NCBI RefSeq assembly: GCF_000384255.1
Contig: NZ_KB913035.1
Coordinates: 1,587,362 to 1,651,361 of the forward strand
Direction of reading: 5' to 3'
Origin: Methylotenera mobilis 13
Lineage (GTDB): Bacteria > Pseudomonadota > Gammaproteobacteria > Burkholderiales > Methylophilaceae
DNA: 64,000 bases
Each line of letters begins with the position of its first letter. Position 1 is the first letter of the stretch. This document shows positions 8,922 to 17,727 of this stretch, one piece after another. The notes under the pieces were generated by a model. That model was not told the DNA's origin, ran no database searches, and was given only the letters and a program-made list of their open reading frames with translations. The position numbers and the translations under genes were made by a program.

Positions 8922-9317
8922 ATGAATAAGCACACCATCCACAAAATGATCGCTATCGTCGCCGTTAGCTGTATTGGCTTTATTTCCGCATCGGCCTTCG
9001 CTGGACAGGATAGTTTTCAACGGGAAATGACTCAGCGTGTTATACAAGCCAAGCAGAAACTGCAACAAGCCGAGGCCGCGAAGGGCGCTGAGCGTCAGAA
9101 GCTCATGGGGGAGCACATGAAAATGATGCAAAGCAATATGAAGAAAATGCAGGCCATGAAACCTAAAGCTGGCATGACCATGCAGGAGCATGAGGACTAT
9201 ATTAACGAACATCAGAAACTGATGGAACAGATGATGGAGCAGATGATGGGTGAACATAAACTGATGATGGACATGGGTGACATGCCTATGGACATGGGCG
9301 ATATGCACAAGCAATAA
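8922..9317 (+). CDS. Secreted Met-rich small protein, copy 1
   Basis: This 131-residue protein has a Sec signal peptide ending ASAFA and a mature start GQDSFQ. A charged helix with coiled-coil potential follows (about 38-75, QKLQQAEAAKGAERQKLMGE). The C-terminal half is full of Met and His (HMKMMQ, MDMGDMPMDMGDMHK), as expected for Cu(I)/Ag(I) ligation in the periplasm. A ribosome site AGGAG lies upstream of the start. It is paralogous to the next gene and to the one at 34,547; all three share the segment around KAKAGMT-type MKPKAGMT. I know no name for the family; the N-terminus recalls the PtrA-like small periplasmic proteins. Likely metal sequestration. Confidence 0.8.
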   Translation: MNKHTIHKMIAIVAVSCIGFISASAFAGQDSFQREMTQRVIQAKQKLQQAEAAKGAERQKLMGEHMKMMQSNMKKMQAMKPKAGMTMQEHEDYINEHQKLMEQMMEQMMGEHKLMMDMGDMPMDMGDMHKQ

Positions 9318-9349
9318 ATTAAACTTTATCTCAATACGGAGTATCAATC

Positions 9350-9742
9350 ATGGAAAAAAGAATCCTCAATAAATTAATCGCTACTGCATTTATTGCCAGT
9401 CTCGGCTTAACGGTTACATCGGCTATGGCTGGCCCTGATCTCATTCAGCAGCAACTTAACCGACAGTTTTCAGAGTCACAGCAGAAGCTGAAGGAAGCTG
9501 AAGCCGCAAAAGGGGCTGAGCGTCAGAAGCTCATGAGTGAGCACATGAAAATGATGCATGAAGCAATGACTAAAATGCAAGAAATGACTAAAATGCAAGA
9601 AATGAAACCTAAAGCTGGCATGACCATGCAGGAGCATGAGGACTGGATCAAGGAGCACCAGAAGCTCATGGATCAGGTGATGGGGCAAATGATAGAAGAG
9701 CATCACATGCTCATGGGTTCAGGTGATAAACACAAGCACTAA
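9350..9742 (+). CDS. Secreted Met-rich small protein, copy 2
   Basis: This 130-residue paralogue lies 32 bp downstream of copy 1. The signal peptide ends TSAMA and the mature protein starts GPDLIQQ. It keeps the AEAAKGAERQKLM helix, a short tandem TKMQEM repeat, the MKPKAGMTMQEHED block and a Met/His-rich tail ending DKHKH. The DNA of the helix and of the MKPKAGMTMQEHED block is nearly identical to copy 1, suggesting recent tandem duplication. A strong hairpin follows at 9751. Probably a periplasmic copper or silver buffer. Confidence 0.8.
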   Translation: MEKRILNKLIATAFIASLGLTVTSAMAGPDLIQQQLNRQFSESQQKLKEAEAAKGAERQKLMSEHMKMMHEAMTKMQEMTKMQEMKPKAGMTMQEHEDWIKEHQKLMDQVMGQMIEEHHMLMGSGDKHKH

Positions 9743-9750
9743 TGAGTACG

Positions 9751-9773
9751 CTGGGCGGACTAGGTTCGCCCAG
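9751..9773 (+). terminator. Intergenic hairpin between the Met-rich gene and cusF
   Basis: CTGGGCGGAC (9751-9760) pairs with GTTCGCCCAG (9764-9773) with one G-U pair and a 3-base loop. No T-run follows, so it is more likely a partial terminator or an mRNA-stabilising/processing element that lets the small upstream genes be expressed above cusCBA. Confidence 0.5.
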
Positions 9774-9805
9774 ATTAATCTTGTCTAAGAAAGGACGATA
9801 CAGAA

Positions 9806-10138
9806 ATGAAACGATTTTTGATAATGACACTTGCATGCATTACATTTGGCGGTTCAGCTATACCAGTTTATGCAAATGACGCGCACCATCCCAAGGCTAA
9901 TGTGCAAAAAAGCTACGTTGTGAAAGGGGAAGTTGTGACCATTGATAAGCCCGCAGACAAGGTAAAGCTGAAACATGAACCTATCCCAGAACTTGATTGG
10001 CCCGCCATGACTATGTTTTTTGCGATTGCTGACAAATCGCAATTAGATGTCTTGAAAGTTGGCGATAAGGTCGAATTTGAGTTCGTTAGGAAAGAAGGCG
10101 GCGCGCCGTTGATAACGCAAATCAAGACGGTGAAATAA
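9806..10138 (+). CDS. cusF: CusF-family periplasmic Cu(I)/Ag(I) chaperone, copy 1
   Basis: This 110-residue protein has a signal peptide (to about residue 23, ending VYA) and a CusF-type five-stranded barrel. The metal site is complete: H57 in KHEPIP, W65, M68 and M70 in DWPAMTM. In CusF the Trp stacks on the metal held by the His and two Met. It would pass Cu(I)/Ag(I) to CusB/CusA, encoded next. The start follows AAAGGACGA. Length matches E. coli CusF (110). Confidence 0.93.
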   Translation: MKRFLIMTLACITFGGSAIPVYANDAHHPKANVQKSYVVKGEVVTIDKPADKVKLKHEPIPELDWPAMTMFFAIADKSQLDVLKVGDKVEFEFVRKEGGAPLITQIKTVK

Positions 10139-10201
10139 GCAAGTATGGTCGGCCAGGTCGATTCCGGATCGATCTGGCAAAAAATAAAGGTGGAAGAAAA
10201 A

Positions 10202-11497
10202 ATGAACAAACCACTGCGCTGGGTGCTGGCCTCGATGGTCACAATAGCACTGTTGCCTGAGTTGGGGTGGGCCGATGATCTGCCCGGTACGTCGCAGACT
10301 TCCGTTGCTACGGATACTGGTTTGCAGGAATTGTTGCAATGGGCCGATGCCCACAATCCAGATATTGCTGTTATGAATTATGAGATTGAGGCAGCTGAGG
10401 GCCGCATTGTTCCGGCAGGCGCACTGCCAGATCCGGTGCTGCGCGTTGAGTTGATGGATTTTGCCGGTCCAGCCTCGCCGAATGGTTTCAATGTGTTGCC
10501 GAATCGGGTTGGTGGAACCAAGTACACCGTGATGCAGAACTTTCCGCTATGGGGTAAGCGTGACATGCGCACTGAAATTGCAACGGCAGGCGTGAGTGAG
10601 GCAAAGTCCCGCAGAATTGCTTTGCTTGCCGAGATTCACTCCAAGATAAAAATTGCCTACGCACAGTTATATCAGCCGTTCAATCTAAAAAAACTGAATG
10701 AAGAAATTCTGGCATTGTTGCAGGACATCGAGGCTATCACTCGGGTTCGTTATTCTAATGGATTGGTGCCGCAGCAGGACGTGATTCGTGCGCAAGTCGA
10801 GAAAACCACATTGCGCTCCGAAATCATTACGCTGGAAGCTGAGCAGAAACAGGCTAGAGCCAGACTGAATGCGATGGCTGGGCGGCCGCAGCATGATATG
10901 GTGGCCGAACCTCGGATGCTACGCCGCCTACCACCAGAAAAGTTTGATGCTGCTATGTTGCCAGAGAAAGCGCAGCGCAACAATCCGTTGCTGCGCACTC
11001 TGGATGCGCAAATCACAGCGGCCGAAGCCAACCAGCGTTTAGTAAATAAAAACCGCTACCCCGATGTGACGCTGGGAATCGCACCTACCCAGCGTGGCGG
11101 CGGTATCGATGGTTGGGAGGCGATGGTTGAAGTCAACATCCCGATCCGCCTCGACACACGCCGCGCCCAAGAATTGGAGGCCAGCGCCATGCTCGGCGCA
11201 GCCAAGGAACGACAGCAGTCTTTAGCCAATAATGTAATGGGTGAGCTGCAAGAAACTATTGCGGCATATGAGGCGGCCAGAGAACAAGAGTTATTGGTTA
11301 CGAATACATTGTTGCCACAGGCGGAGTTGACCTTCCGCTCTGCGCTGGCGGGATACGAAAATAGTAAGGTGGATTTCGCTACACTGCTCGATGCGCAACG
11401 TGCGATTAGGCTTGCAAGGCAGGACAAGATCAGGGCGCAAGTGGAGCAAGAAATTCGCCTAGCAGAAATCGAAAGAATGATTGGGGAAGAGTTATGA
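10202..11497 (+). CDS. cusC: CusC-type outer-membrane factor (TolC family)
   Basis: This is the outer-membrane channel of the tripartite efflux pump. The start at 10,202 is preferred over 10,145, because AAGGTGGAA precedes it and it opens directly with a signal peptide (MNKPLRWVLAS... ending GWA). It has the two TolC repeats with long helices (about 175-240 and 345-430) rich in Ala/Glu/Gln, and the FPLWGKR motif near residue 115. There is no lipobox cysteine, unlike E. coli CusC. Length about 431 residues. The stop overlaps the start of cusB (ATGA). Confidence 0.88.
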   Translation: MNKPLRWVLASMVTIALLPELGWADDLPGTSQTSVATDTGLQELLQWADAHNPDIAVMNYEIEAAEGRIVPAGALPDPVLRVELMDFAGPASPNGFNVLPNRVGGTKYTVMQNFPLWGKRDMRTEIATAGVSEAKSRRIALLAEIHSKIKIAYAQLYQPFNLKKLNEEILALLQDIEAITRVRYSNGLVPQQDVIRAQVEKTTLRSEIITLEAEQKQARARLNAMAGRPQHDMVAEPRMLRRLPPEKFDAAMLPEKAQRNNPLLRTLDAQITAAEANQRLVNKNRYPDVTLGIAPTQRGGGIDGWEAMVEVNIPIRLDTRRAQELEASAMLGAAKERQQSLANNVMGELQETIAAYEAAREQELLVTNTLLPQAELTFRSALAGYENSKVDFATLLDAQRAIRLARQDKIRAQVEQEIRLAEIERMIGEEL

Positions 11498-12990
11498 AGC
11501 GTTCGGGAATCTGGGTTGTGCTGGCGCTGGTCGGTATCGCCGTTGCTTCAGGGAGTGGCTACTGGTGGGGTTTGAAGCAGGCAGGCTCGCTGTCGGCAAA
11601 AATGTCAGACGCCAGTTCTGTGCCAGCTGAGAGGAAAGTGCTTTACTACCGTAATCCCATGGGCTTACCAGATACTTCGTCAGAACCGAAAAAAGACAGC
11701 ATGGGCATGGATTACACCCCGGTCTATGCGGATGAAGTGCCAGCCAATTCCACCATAGATAATGGCAAAGCGGATCGAAAAGTATTGTACTACCGCAACC
11801 CGATGGGTTTACCCGACACATCTCCCATCCCCAAGCAAGATTCAATGGGCATGGATTACACCCCAGTTTATGCCGATGAGCAATCTTCTTCTGGTCAGGT
11901 CAAGATCAGTCCGGACAAGGTGCAGAAACTTGGGGTCAAGACTGAGCAAACTGCATTGCGAGATTTGACCAGAACGGTGCGTGCCGTCGGTCAGTTTCAG
12001 TTGGACGAGCGCCGTCTGTCCAGCGTTACAACCAAGTTCGAAGGCTATATTGAGAGGCTTTACGTCAACGCCACTGGTCAACCCGTAAAACGCGGGCAGC
12101 CGCTAATGGATGTCTACAGTCCTGAACTGGTTTCCGCTCAAGAGGAGTACTTGGTTGCTTGGAGTGGCCGCAAGTTTCTCAAGAATGGCACAGAGGAGTC
12201 GCTGGTTGGCGTTGGCCAGTTGGCAGAAGGTGCCCTCAAGCGCCTGCGCAACTGGGATATTTCCGATGCCCAATTACGGCAACTGCAACAGAACGGCAAA
12301 GCCAATCGTACGCTGACTTTGTATGCACCAGCCAATGGTGTAGTGTTAGAGAAAATAGCCGTGGCGGGTATGCGCTTTATGCCGGGCGAGCCGCTGTTCA
12401 AGATTGCTGACTTGTCGGCTATCTGGCTACTAGCCGATGTGTTCGAGCAGGATCTTGCACTGGTGCATATTGGGCAGTTGGTGAAAATCAGCGTTGATGC
12501 CTACCCTGATAAAGAACTGGTTGGAAAAATTGCCTATATTTACCCAACCGTGACCCCCGAAACCCGCACTGCCAAAGTTCGGATAGAACTGACCAATCCA
12601 GGCGGGATGTTAAGACCTGATATGTATGCCAGTGTGCAACTGATTTCTGGCCACAGCAAGGCGCGTGCATTGACGGTGCCGGATTCAGCAGTGATTGATA
12701 GTGGTACTAGGCAGATTGTATTAGTGCAACTCGCCGATGGCCTATTCGAGCCGCGAGAAGTCAAGCTCGGTATGCGTAGTGATGGTTACGCCGAAGTACT
12801 GCAAGGTCTGAGTGAAGGCGAAAACGTGGTGGTGCGCGCCAACTTCCTGATTGATGCAGAAAGCAACCTGAAAGCGGCGCTGGGTAGCTTCGGCGGGCAC
12901 AGCGCACACGGCAGCACAAAGCCTGCTGTTGCCGAACCCACTCCGGCACTAGCCATTCCAATACCAGCCACCGGCCACGAGGGACACTGA
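11494..12990 (+). CDS. cusB: CusB membrane-fusion protein with duplicated Met-rich metal-binding domain
   Basis: This 498-residue periplasmic adaptor links CusA to CusC. It has an N-terminal membrane anchor/signal (about 5-25), then two copies of a heavy-metal-binding segment (about 48-77 and 95-124). Each reads LYYRNPMGLPDTS, then KDSMGMDYTPVYADE or a close variant. A lipoyl/beta-barrel adaptor follows (about 130-450) and a His-rich tail ends GHEGH. The doubled N-terminal segment keeps the Met residues but not the CxxC of the usual YTCPMHP...CPKCGM type. It overlaps cusC by 4 bp and is 1 bp from cusA. Confidence 0.93.
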   Translation: MKRSGIWVVLALVGIAVASGSGYWWGLKQAGSLSAKMSDASSVPAERKVLYYRNPMGLPDTSSEPKKDSMGMDYTPVYADEVPANSTIDNGKADRKVLYYRNPMGLPDTSPIPKQDSMGMDYTPVYADEQSSSGQVKISPDKVQKLGVKTEQTALRDLTRTVRAVGQFQLDERRLSSVTTKFEGYIERLYVNATGQPVKRGQPLMDVYSPELVSAQEEYLVAWSGRKFLKNGTEESLVGVGQLAEGALKRLRNWDISDAQLRQLQQNGKANRTLTLYAPANGVVLEKIAVAGMRFMPGEPLFKIADLSAIWLLADVFEQDLALVHIGQLVKISVDAYPDKELVGKIAYIYPTVTPETRTAKVRIELTNPGGMLRPDMYASVQLISGHSKARALTVPDSAVIDSGTRQIVLVQLADGLFEPREVKLGMRSDGYAEVLQGLSEGENVVVRANFLIDAESNLKAALGSFGGHSAHGSTKPAVAEPTPALAIPIPATGHEGH

Positions 12991-12991
12991 C

Positions 12992-15900
12992 ATGCTTGAA
13001 CGCATTATCAATTGGTCAGTACGCAACGTATTTCTGGTGCTGCTGGCAACGTTATTCGTGGTCGGTGCTGGCATTTATTCCTTGCTGAAAACACCGCTGG
13101 ACGCCATTCCGGATTTATCCGACGTGCAGGTGATTGTGTATACCGAATATCCGGGGCAAGCGCCACAAGTGGTGGAAGATCAGGTCACCTACCCGCTGAC
13201 TACGTCCATGTTATCCGTGCCAAAATCCAAGGTGGTACGTGGCTTCTCGTTCTTCGGCGCCAGTTTTGTTTACGTGATCTTCGAAGATGGCACCGATATT
13301 TACTGGGCGCGTTCGCGCGTGCTGGAATACTTGAATAGCGTAACGGGACGTCTGCCGCGCGGTGTATCGCCGACATTGGGTCCAGACGCTACCGGGGTGG
13401 GCTGGGTTTACCAGTATGCAGTGTTGGCGAAAAATCGTTCGCTGGAGGAGCTGAGAACCATTCAAGACTGGTACTTGCGTTATCAGCTGACCAAAGCACA
13501 TGGCGTGGCAGAAGTGGCCAGCGTAGGTGGTTTTGTTAAACAGTACCAGGTCGTACTCGATCCACGCAAATTACAGGCTTATGGTATCTCACCAGCGCGT
13601 ATTACGCAGGTAATCCGCGACAGCAATCGCGATGTCGGCGGGCGTGTGGTGGAATTGACCGAAACCGAGTACATGGTACGCGGCAAGGGCTATCTGCGTG
13701 GCATCGGCGATCTGGAAACATTGGTGGTCAAGGCAGATAAAGGCACACCAGTATTGCTACGCGATGTAGCTAGAGTAGAGCTGACAGCAGACGAGCGACG
13801 CGGCTTTACCGAGTTAAACGGTGAAGGTGAAGTAGTTGCTGGTATTGCTATGGCACGCTATGGTCAAAATGCGCTAGAAGTCATCCATAACATTAAAGAA
13901 AAGCTCACCGAAATTGCACCTGGCTTGCCGCAAGGCGTCACGGTAGAGACGGTGTATGACCGTTCCGACCTGATTCACCGAGCTATCGACAATCTGAAAA
14001 CCACGCTGTTTGAGGAAAGCATTGTTGTTGCATTGGTTTGCGTACTGTTCCTGATGCATGTGCGCAGTGCTTTAGTGGCAATCCTGATGCTGCCGGTTGG
14101 GGTGTTAATCGCCTTTACGCTAATGCACTGGCTAGGGCTCAATTCCAATATCATGAGCCTGGGCGGCATTGCGATTGCCATCGGCGCCATGATAGATGCC
14201 GCCATCGTCATGATCGAAAACGCCCACAAACATATTGAGCGAGCGCCGCCGGACACGCCTCGATTACAACTCATTATCGACGCCTGTAAGGAAGTCGGCC
14301 CTGCATTATTTTTCAGCCTGCTGATTATCACCGTTTCTTTCCTGCCGGTATTTACCTTAGAAGCGCAGGAAGGCCGCCTATTTCAGCCTCTGGCCTACAC
14401 CAAGACCTTTTCCATGGCAGGTGCAGCGTTGCTGTCAATCACATTGGTGCCAGTATTGATGCTGCTGTTTGTGCGCGGCAAGATCATGCCAGAACGCAAA
14501 AACCCGGTGAACCGCTTCCTGATCTGGATTTATCGGCCAGTCATTGCCGGGGTCATGCAATGGAAGAAGATCACCATCCTGGCCGCACTATTGGTGCTGG
14601 GAGTAACTGTTTTCCCACTAAGCAAACTCGGCAGCGAATTCATGCCGACCCTGAACGAAGGCACGCTACTCTATATGCCGGCCACATTGCCGGGGCTATC
14701 CGTCACCAAGGCGGCGGAGATCATGCAGACGCAGGACAAGATCATCAAAAGCTTTCCTGAAGTAGCCTCCGTATTCGGCAAGGCAGGCCGTGCCAATACC
14801 GCCACTGACCCGGCGCCAATTGAAATGTTCGAGACGGTGATCAACCTCAAGCCGGAAAGCGAATGGCGCACTGGCATGACCATCGACAAGCTGGTCGCCG
14901 AACTGGACAAGGCGGTGCAATTGCCCGGCGTGAGCAACGCATGGACGATGCCGATCAAGGCGCGCACTGATATGCTTTCCACAGGCATCCGTACACCAAT
15001 CGGTATCAAGGTATTCGGTAAGGACTTAGGCGAAATGGAAAAACTCGCCAAAGATATTGAAGCGGTGGTCAAGACCGTGCCAGGCACTACCAGTGCTTAT
15101 GCCGAGCGCATCACTGGCGGCTATTACCTCAATATCGAACCTGACCGGCAAGCATTAGCCAGATATGGACTGGCGATTGGCGATTTGCAGGAGGTCATCG
15201 GCAGTGCCCTCGGCGGCGAAATGATTACCACTACAGTAGAGGGGCGAGAACGCTTTGGTGTCATCACGCGCTATCCACGCGAACTGCGCTCCGACCCGGA
15301 TAGTATTGCCCGTCAGGTGCTGGTGCCGACTATGGGTGGGGCACTCATCCCGCTTGGTCAACTGGCGCACATATCCCTTGATAAAGGTCCGCCTAGCATC
15401 CGTACTGAGAATGCGCTGCTGTCGGCCTATATCTTCGTCGATATCCGCGGACGCGACATCGGCGGTTATGTGGCAGATGCGCAAAAGGCGGTGCGCGAAC
15501 AGGTGAAATTTCAGCCAGGTTACTACGCCACTTGGAGCGGTCAGTTCGAGTACATGCAGCGTGCCCAGGCGAAGATGAAAATAGTGATTCCGCTGACGCT
15601 GCTGATCATCTTCGTGCTGCTCTATCTCAATTTCCGCCGGTTGACCGAAACACTGATCGTCATGCTATCGGTACCATTCTCGCTGGTAGGCGGCGTCTGG
15701 CTGATGTACTGGCTGGGCTACAACATGAGCGTAGCGGTAGCGGTCGGCTTCATTGCCTTGGCCGGGGTGGCGGCAGAAACCGGCGTGATCATGCTGATCT
15801 ATCTTGATCACGCCTATCAGTCACTCAAGGCGCAACGAGATGCTGAGGGTAAGCCGTTCGCCGTAGCCGATCTTTATGCAGCGGTGATGGAAGGTGCAGT

Positions 15901-16117
15901 AGAGCGCGTCCGCCCAAAAATGATGACCGTGGTGGCTATCATGGCGGGCCTGTTGCCCATCATGTGGGGTAGCGGCACAGGTTCAGAAGTGATGCGGCGC
16001 ATCGCCGCGCCCATGGTGGGTGGCATGGTGTCCTCCACCCTGCTGACCTTGATCGTGATCCCGGCTATTTATGCGCTGGTGAAGGAATGGAGCCTTCGAA
16101 GGCAGAAGGAAAAATGA
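12992..16117 (+). CDS. cusA: CusA heavy-metal efflux RND transporter
   Basis: This 1041-residue inner-membrane proton-driven pump moves Cu(I)/Ag(I) out through CusC. It has twelve expected membrane helices, two large periplasmic loops, and the CusA/CzcA helix-4 motif GAMIDAAIVMIENAHKH (D402, E409). The three-Met copper site is present by comparison with E. coli CusA: M562 (LLYMPAT), M612 (EMFETV) and M661 (RTDMLSTG). This supports monovalent copper/silver rather than zinc/cobalt/cadmium as substrate. Length matches CusA (1047). GC content is visibly higher across cusCBA than in the neighbouring cargo. Confidence 0.96.
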   Translation: MLERIINWSVRNVFLVLLATLFVVGAGIYSLLKTPLDAIPDLSDVQVIVYTEYPGQAPQVVEDQVTYPLTTSMLSVPKSKVVRGFSFFGASFVYVIFEDGTDIYWARSRVLEYLNSVTGRLPRGVSPTLGPDATGVGWVYQYAVLAKNRSLEELRTIQDWYLRYQLTKAHGVAEVASVGGFVKQYQVVLDPRKLQAYGISPARITQVIRDSNRDVGGRVVELTETEYMVRGKGYLRGIGDLETLVVKADKGTPVLLRDVARVELTADERRGFTELNGEGEVVAGIAMARYGQNALEVIHNIKEKLTEIAPGLPQGVTVETVYDRSDLIHRAIDNLKTTLFEESIVVALVCVLFLMHVRSALVAILMLPVGVLIAFTLMHWLGLNSNIMSLGGIAIAIGAMIDAAIVMIENAHKHIERAPPDTPRLQLIIDACKEVGPALFFSLLIITVSFLPVFTLEAQEGRLFQPLAYTKTFSMAGAALLSITLVPVLMLLFVRGKIMPERKNPVNRFLIWIYRPVIAGVMQWKKITILAALLVLGVTVFPLSKLGSEFMPTLNEGTLLYMPATLPGLSVTKAAEIMQTQDKIIKSFPEVASVFGKAGRANTATDPAPIEMFETVINLKPESEWRTGMTIDKLVAELDKAVQLPGVSNAWTMPIKARTDMLSTGIRTPIGIKVFGKDLGEMEKLAKDIEAVVKTVPGTTSAYAERITGGYYLNIEPDRQALARYGLAIGDLQEVIGSALGGEMITTTVEGRERFGVITRYPRELRSDPDSIARQVLVPTMGGALIPLGQLAHISLDKGPPSIRTENALLSAYIFVDIRGRDIGGYVADAQKAVREQVKFQPGYYATWSGQFEYMQRAQAKMKIVIPLTLLIIFVLLYLNFRRLTETLIVMLSVPFSLVGGVWLMYWLGYNMSVAVAVGFIALAGVAAETGVIMLIYLDHAYQSLKAQRDAEGKPFAVADLYAAVMEGAVERVRPKMMTVVAIMAGLLPIMWGSGTGSEVMRRIAAPMVGGMVSSTLLTLIVIPAIYALVKEWSLRRQKEK

Positions 16118-16175
16118 GGTGCCGGACGTGCATGCGTTTTACAATCTTATTGAAGCGATAGAAGGCATGTAATGC

Positions 16176-16207
16176 TTGACCTGTGTGTTGCATGCAGGCT
16201 TTAGGAT
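16176..16207 (+). promoter_or_regulatory. Possible MerR-type promoter after cusA
   Basis: TTGACC (16176-16181) is followed by a 19-20-bp spacer with a short dyad (CCTG...CAGG) and then a TTAGGAT -10-like stretch. The long spacer and dyad are the pattern of MerR/CueR-activated promoters. It would give the lipoprotein and hemerythrin genes their own copper input. The dyad is short, so this is tentative. Confidence 0.4.
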
Positions 16208-16244
16208 AAAAATTATAGGCTATTGGGTGATTTGGAGATAAAAA

Positions 16245-16367
16245 ATGTACGTGAAAGTTCTGATAGCTGTATTGCTGGTTATTTCTGCATTAGCAGGTTG
16301 TGCTTCGACTGATGATTCTTATTCTGGGCGTTCATCCGGTGATAGTAGCTCCGGTCACTCCCATTGA
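16245..16367 (+). CDS. Very small lipoprotein
   Basis: A 40-residue open frame starting MYVKVLIAVLLVISAL has a lipoprotein signal with lipobox LAGC (C19) and a Ser/Gly/Asp tail ending SGHSH. A GGAG ribosome site lies 7 bp before the ATG. It lies between cusA and the hemerythrin gene. Tiny lipoproteins are common in metal-efflux operons, but I do not recognise a family. The signal and ribosome site make it credible despite its length. Confidence 0.65.
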   Translation: MYVKVLIAVLLVISALAGCASTDDSYSGRSSGDSSSGHSH

Positions 16368-16462
16368 CATGAATGCTTGGGATATTCATTAAGAAGTGTG
16401 GCAAACGCGGTAGTGTTAGACACCATTTCTGATAGTGGAATATTTAAAAAAGTGGGATAGCT

Positions 16463-16948
16463 ATGCAACATTTGGATAATGATGTTAGGGAGCTTTCTGT
16501 GGCCGAACATCAGCTGATTGAGGATGGGCATACTCATCTGGATCAGTTTTTGCGAGAATTGCGTGAGACCTGTTGCGAGTTTTATAGCCTGGAAGGATGT
16601 CAGGGGTGTGACAGGGGAAAAGTTGCTTCGTGCCAAGGGCGACTGAACTCATTTGAACATGTTTTTCTTGATTTCGTCATTGAGCACTTCAAAAACGAAG
16701 AAAAAATCATGTCCAAAATTTTTAGCAACCAAGATACCAATGAGTGTTTTCGTTTGCATCAGCAAGAGCATGACAAATTGTTGCGAGAGATGCAGAGCCT
16801 GATGCATAAGTTGTCCACCGAAAGTGATCGAGGCCATACAGCGGTAGCGATTAGAGAGTTTCACTATCGGGTTACGGAACTGTTTGGTAAGCATGCGCGC
16901 ATGTTCGACGATCCCTTCATACGTCAACTAAAGGGCGGTAAAAAGTAA
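16463..16948 (+). CDS. Hemerythrin-like diiron protein with Cys-rich insert
   Basis: This 161-residue soluble protein has the hemerythrin ligand pattern: H23/H25 region, H75-x3-E79 (EHFKNEE), H99 and H103 (HQQEH), and H144...D149 (KHARMFDD). Between the first two helices is an unusual cysteine cluster, with six Cys between residues 37 and 57 (ETCCEFY, GCQGCD, ASCQG). Hemerythrins bind O2 or sense oxygen, iron or NO; the Cys cluster could hold copper or another metal. It lies in the cus array, 95 bp after the small lipoprotein. Confidence 0.82.
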   Translation: MQHLDNDVRELSVAEHQLIEDGHTHLDQFLRELRETCCEFYSLEGCQGCDRGKVASCQGRLNSFEHVFLDFVIEHFKNEEKIMSKIFSNQDTNECFRLHQQEHDKLLREMQSLMHKLSTESDRGHTAVAIREFHYRVTELFGKHARMFDDPFIRQLKGGKK

Positions 16949-17026
16949 TTGGTGTGCAAAGCGCAAGATGACATGTATAGATAGATATTTTTTTAACCAA
17001 TTTTTTTGAGAAAACAGAGATAACCA

Positions 17027-17602
17027 ATGCCTGAAATTATTCCTAATCTGCATCCATTAATGGTGCATTTTCCCGTTGCGCTGATTAGCATTTCTGCAAT
17101 CTTTCACGTGGCGGCAATCGTAACGCGGGGTAAAGCCTGTGCCACGCATTGCGCCGTTCTTGCCCATACCACGCTGTGGCTGGGCGCGCTGGCGGCGCTG
17201 CCAACGGTCTTTTTCGGTTGGCAGGCATTCAATAGCGTGAATCACGATGAGGTCAGTCACCTCGCCATGCTGCTACACCGCACTTGGGCGCTGTCTACGT
17301 TGGCGGTACTTGTGGTTTTGGCAGGCTGGGATGCCTGGCGCAGTAAGTTGGATGCAATGCCTGCCTGGTGGTTCGCTGGCGCCGTGATTGGCGCATGGGG
17401 CATGGTCGCTACCACTGCCTGGCATGGCGGGGAACTGGTTTATCGGCACGGGCTGGGAGTGATGTCGTTGCCTGTCGCGGAAACTGGGCATGCACAAGGC
17501 CAAGAACATGGCTCTATGTCGCCCGGCGAGAAAAATACGCATACGAATGCAATGCCCGAAGGCAAGGCTCAAGAGCATTCCCAGCATGAGCATATGCACT
17601 AA
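17027..17602 (+). CDS. DUF2231-type membrane protein with His-rich tail
   Basis: This 191-residue protein opens with LHPLMVHFPVALI, the signature of DUF2231-type membrane proteins, and has about four membrane helices (16-37, 47-65, 83-103, 118-140). A conserved GWQAFNSVNHDEVSHLAMLLHR segment carries several His that could ligate heme or copper. The tail (about 155-191) is rich in His, Met and Glu. A second, larger homologue lies at 37,771. Biochemical role unknown; the context suggests copper handling at the inner membrane. Confidence 0.75.
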   Translation: MPEIIPNLHPLMVHFPVALISISAIFHVAAIVTRGKACATHCAVLAHTTLWLGALAALPTVFFGWQAFNSVNHDEVSHLAMLLHRTWALSTLAVLVVLAGWDAWRSKLDAMPAWWFAGAVIGAWGMVATTAWHGGELVYRHGLGVMSLPVAETGHAQGQEHGSMSPGEKNTHTNAMPEGKAQEHSQHEHMH

Positions 17603-17621
17603 ACTTGAACAGGGTAAAACT

Positions 17622-17696
17622 ATGAAGCTATTGGCACGAATTTGCACTGCGACGATGTTATTCAATTCTGCCGGCACTACAATCCAATTGGAATAG
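17622..17696 (+). pseudogene. Remnant of a DUF411 gene start
   Basis: This 24-codon frame, MKLLARICTATMLFNSAGTT..., matches the signal peptide of the DUF411 protein at 19,145 (MKLWIRICAVALTLNSAVAL) and then stops. It keeps its own upstream region. The simplest reading is a duplicated DUF411 gene of which only the first codons survive, now separated from the intact copy by the beta-CASP gene. Confidence 0.55.
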
Positions 17697-17727
17697 TGAC
17701 GAAACCACAAATTAAGGAGAATCTAAA

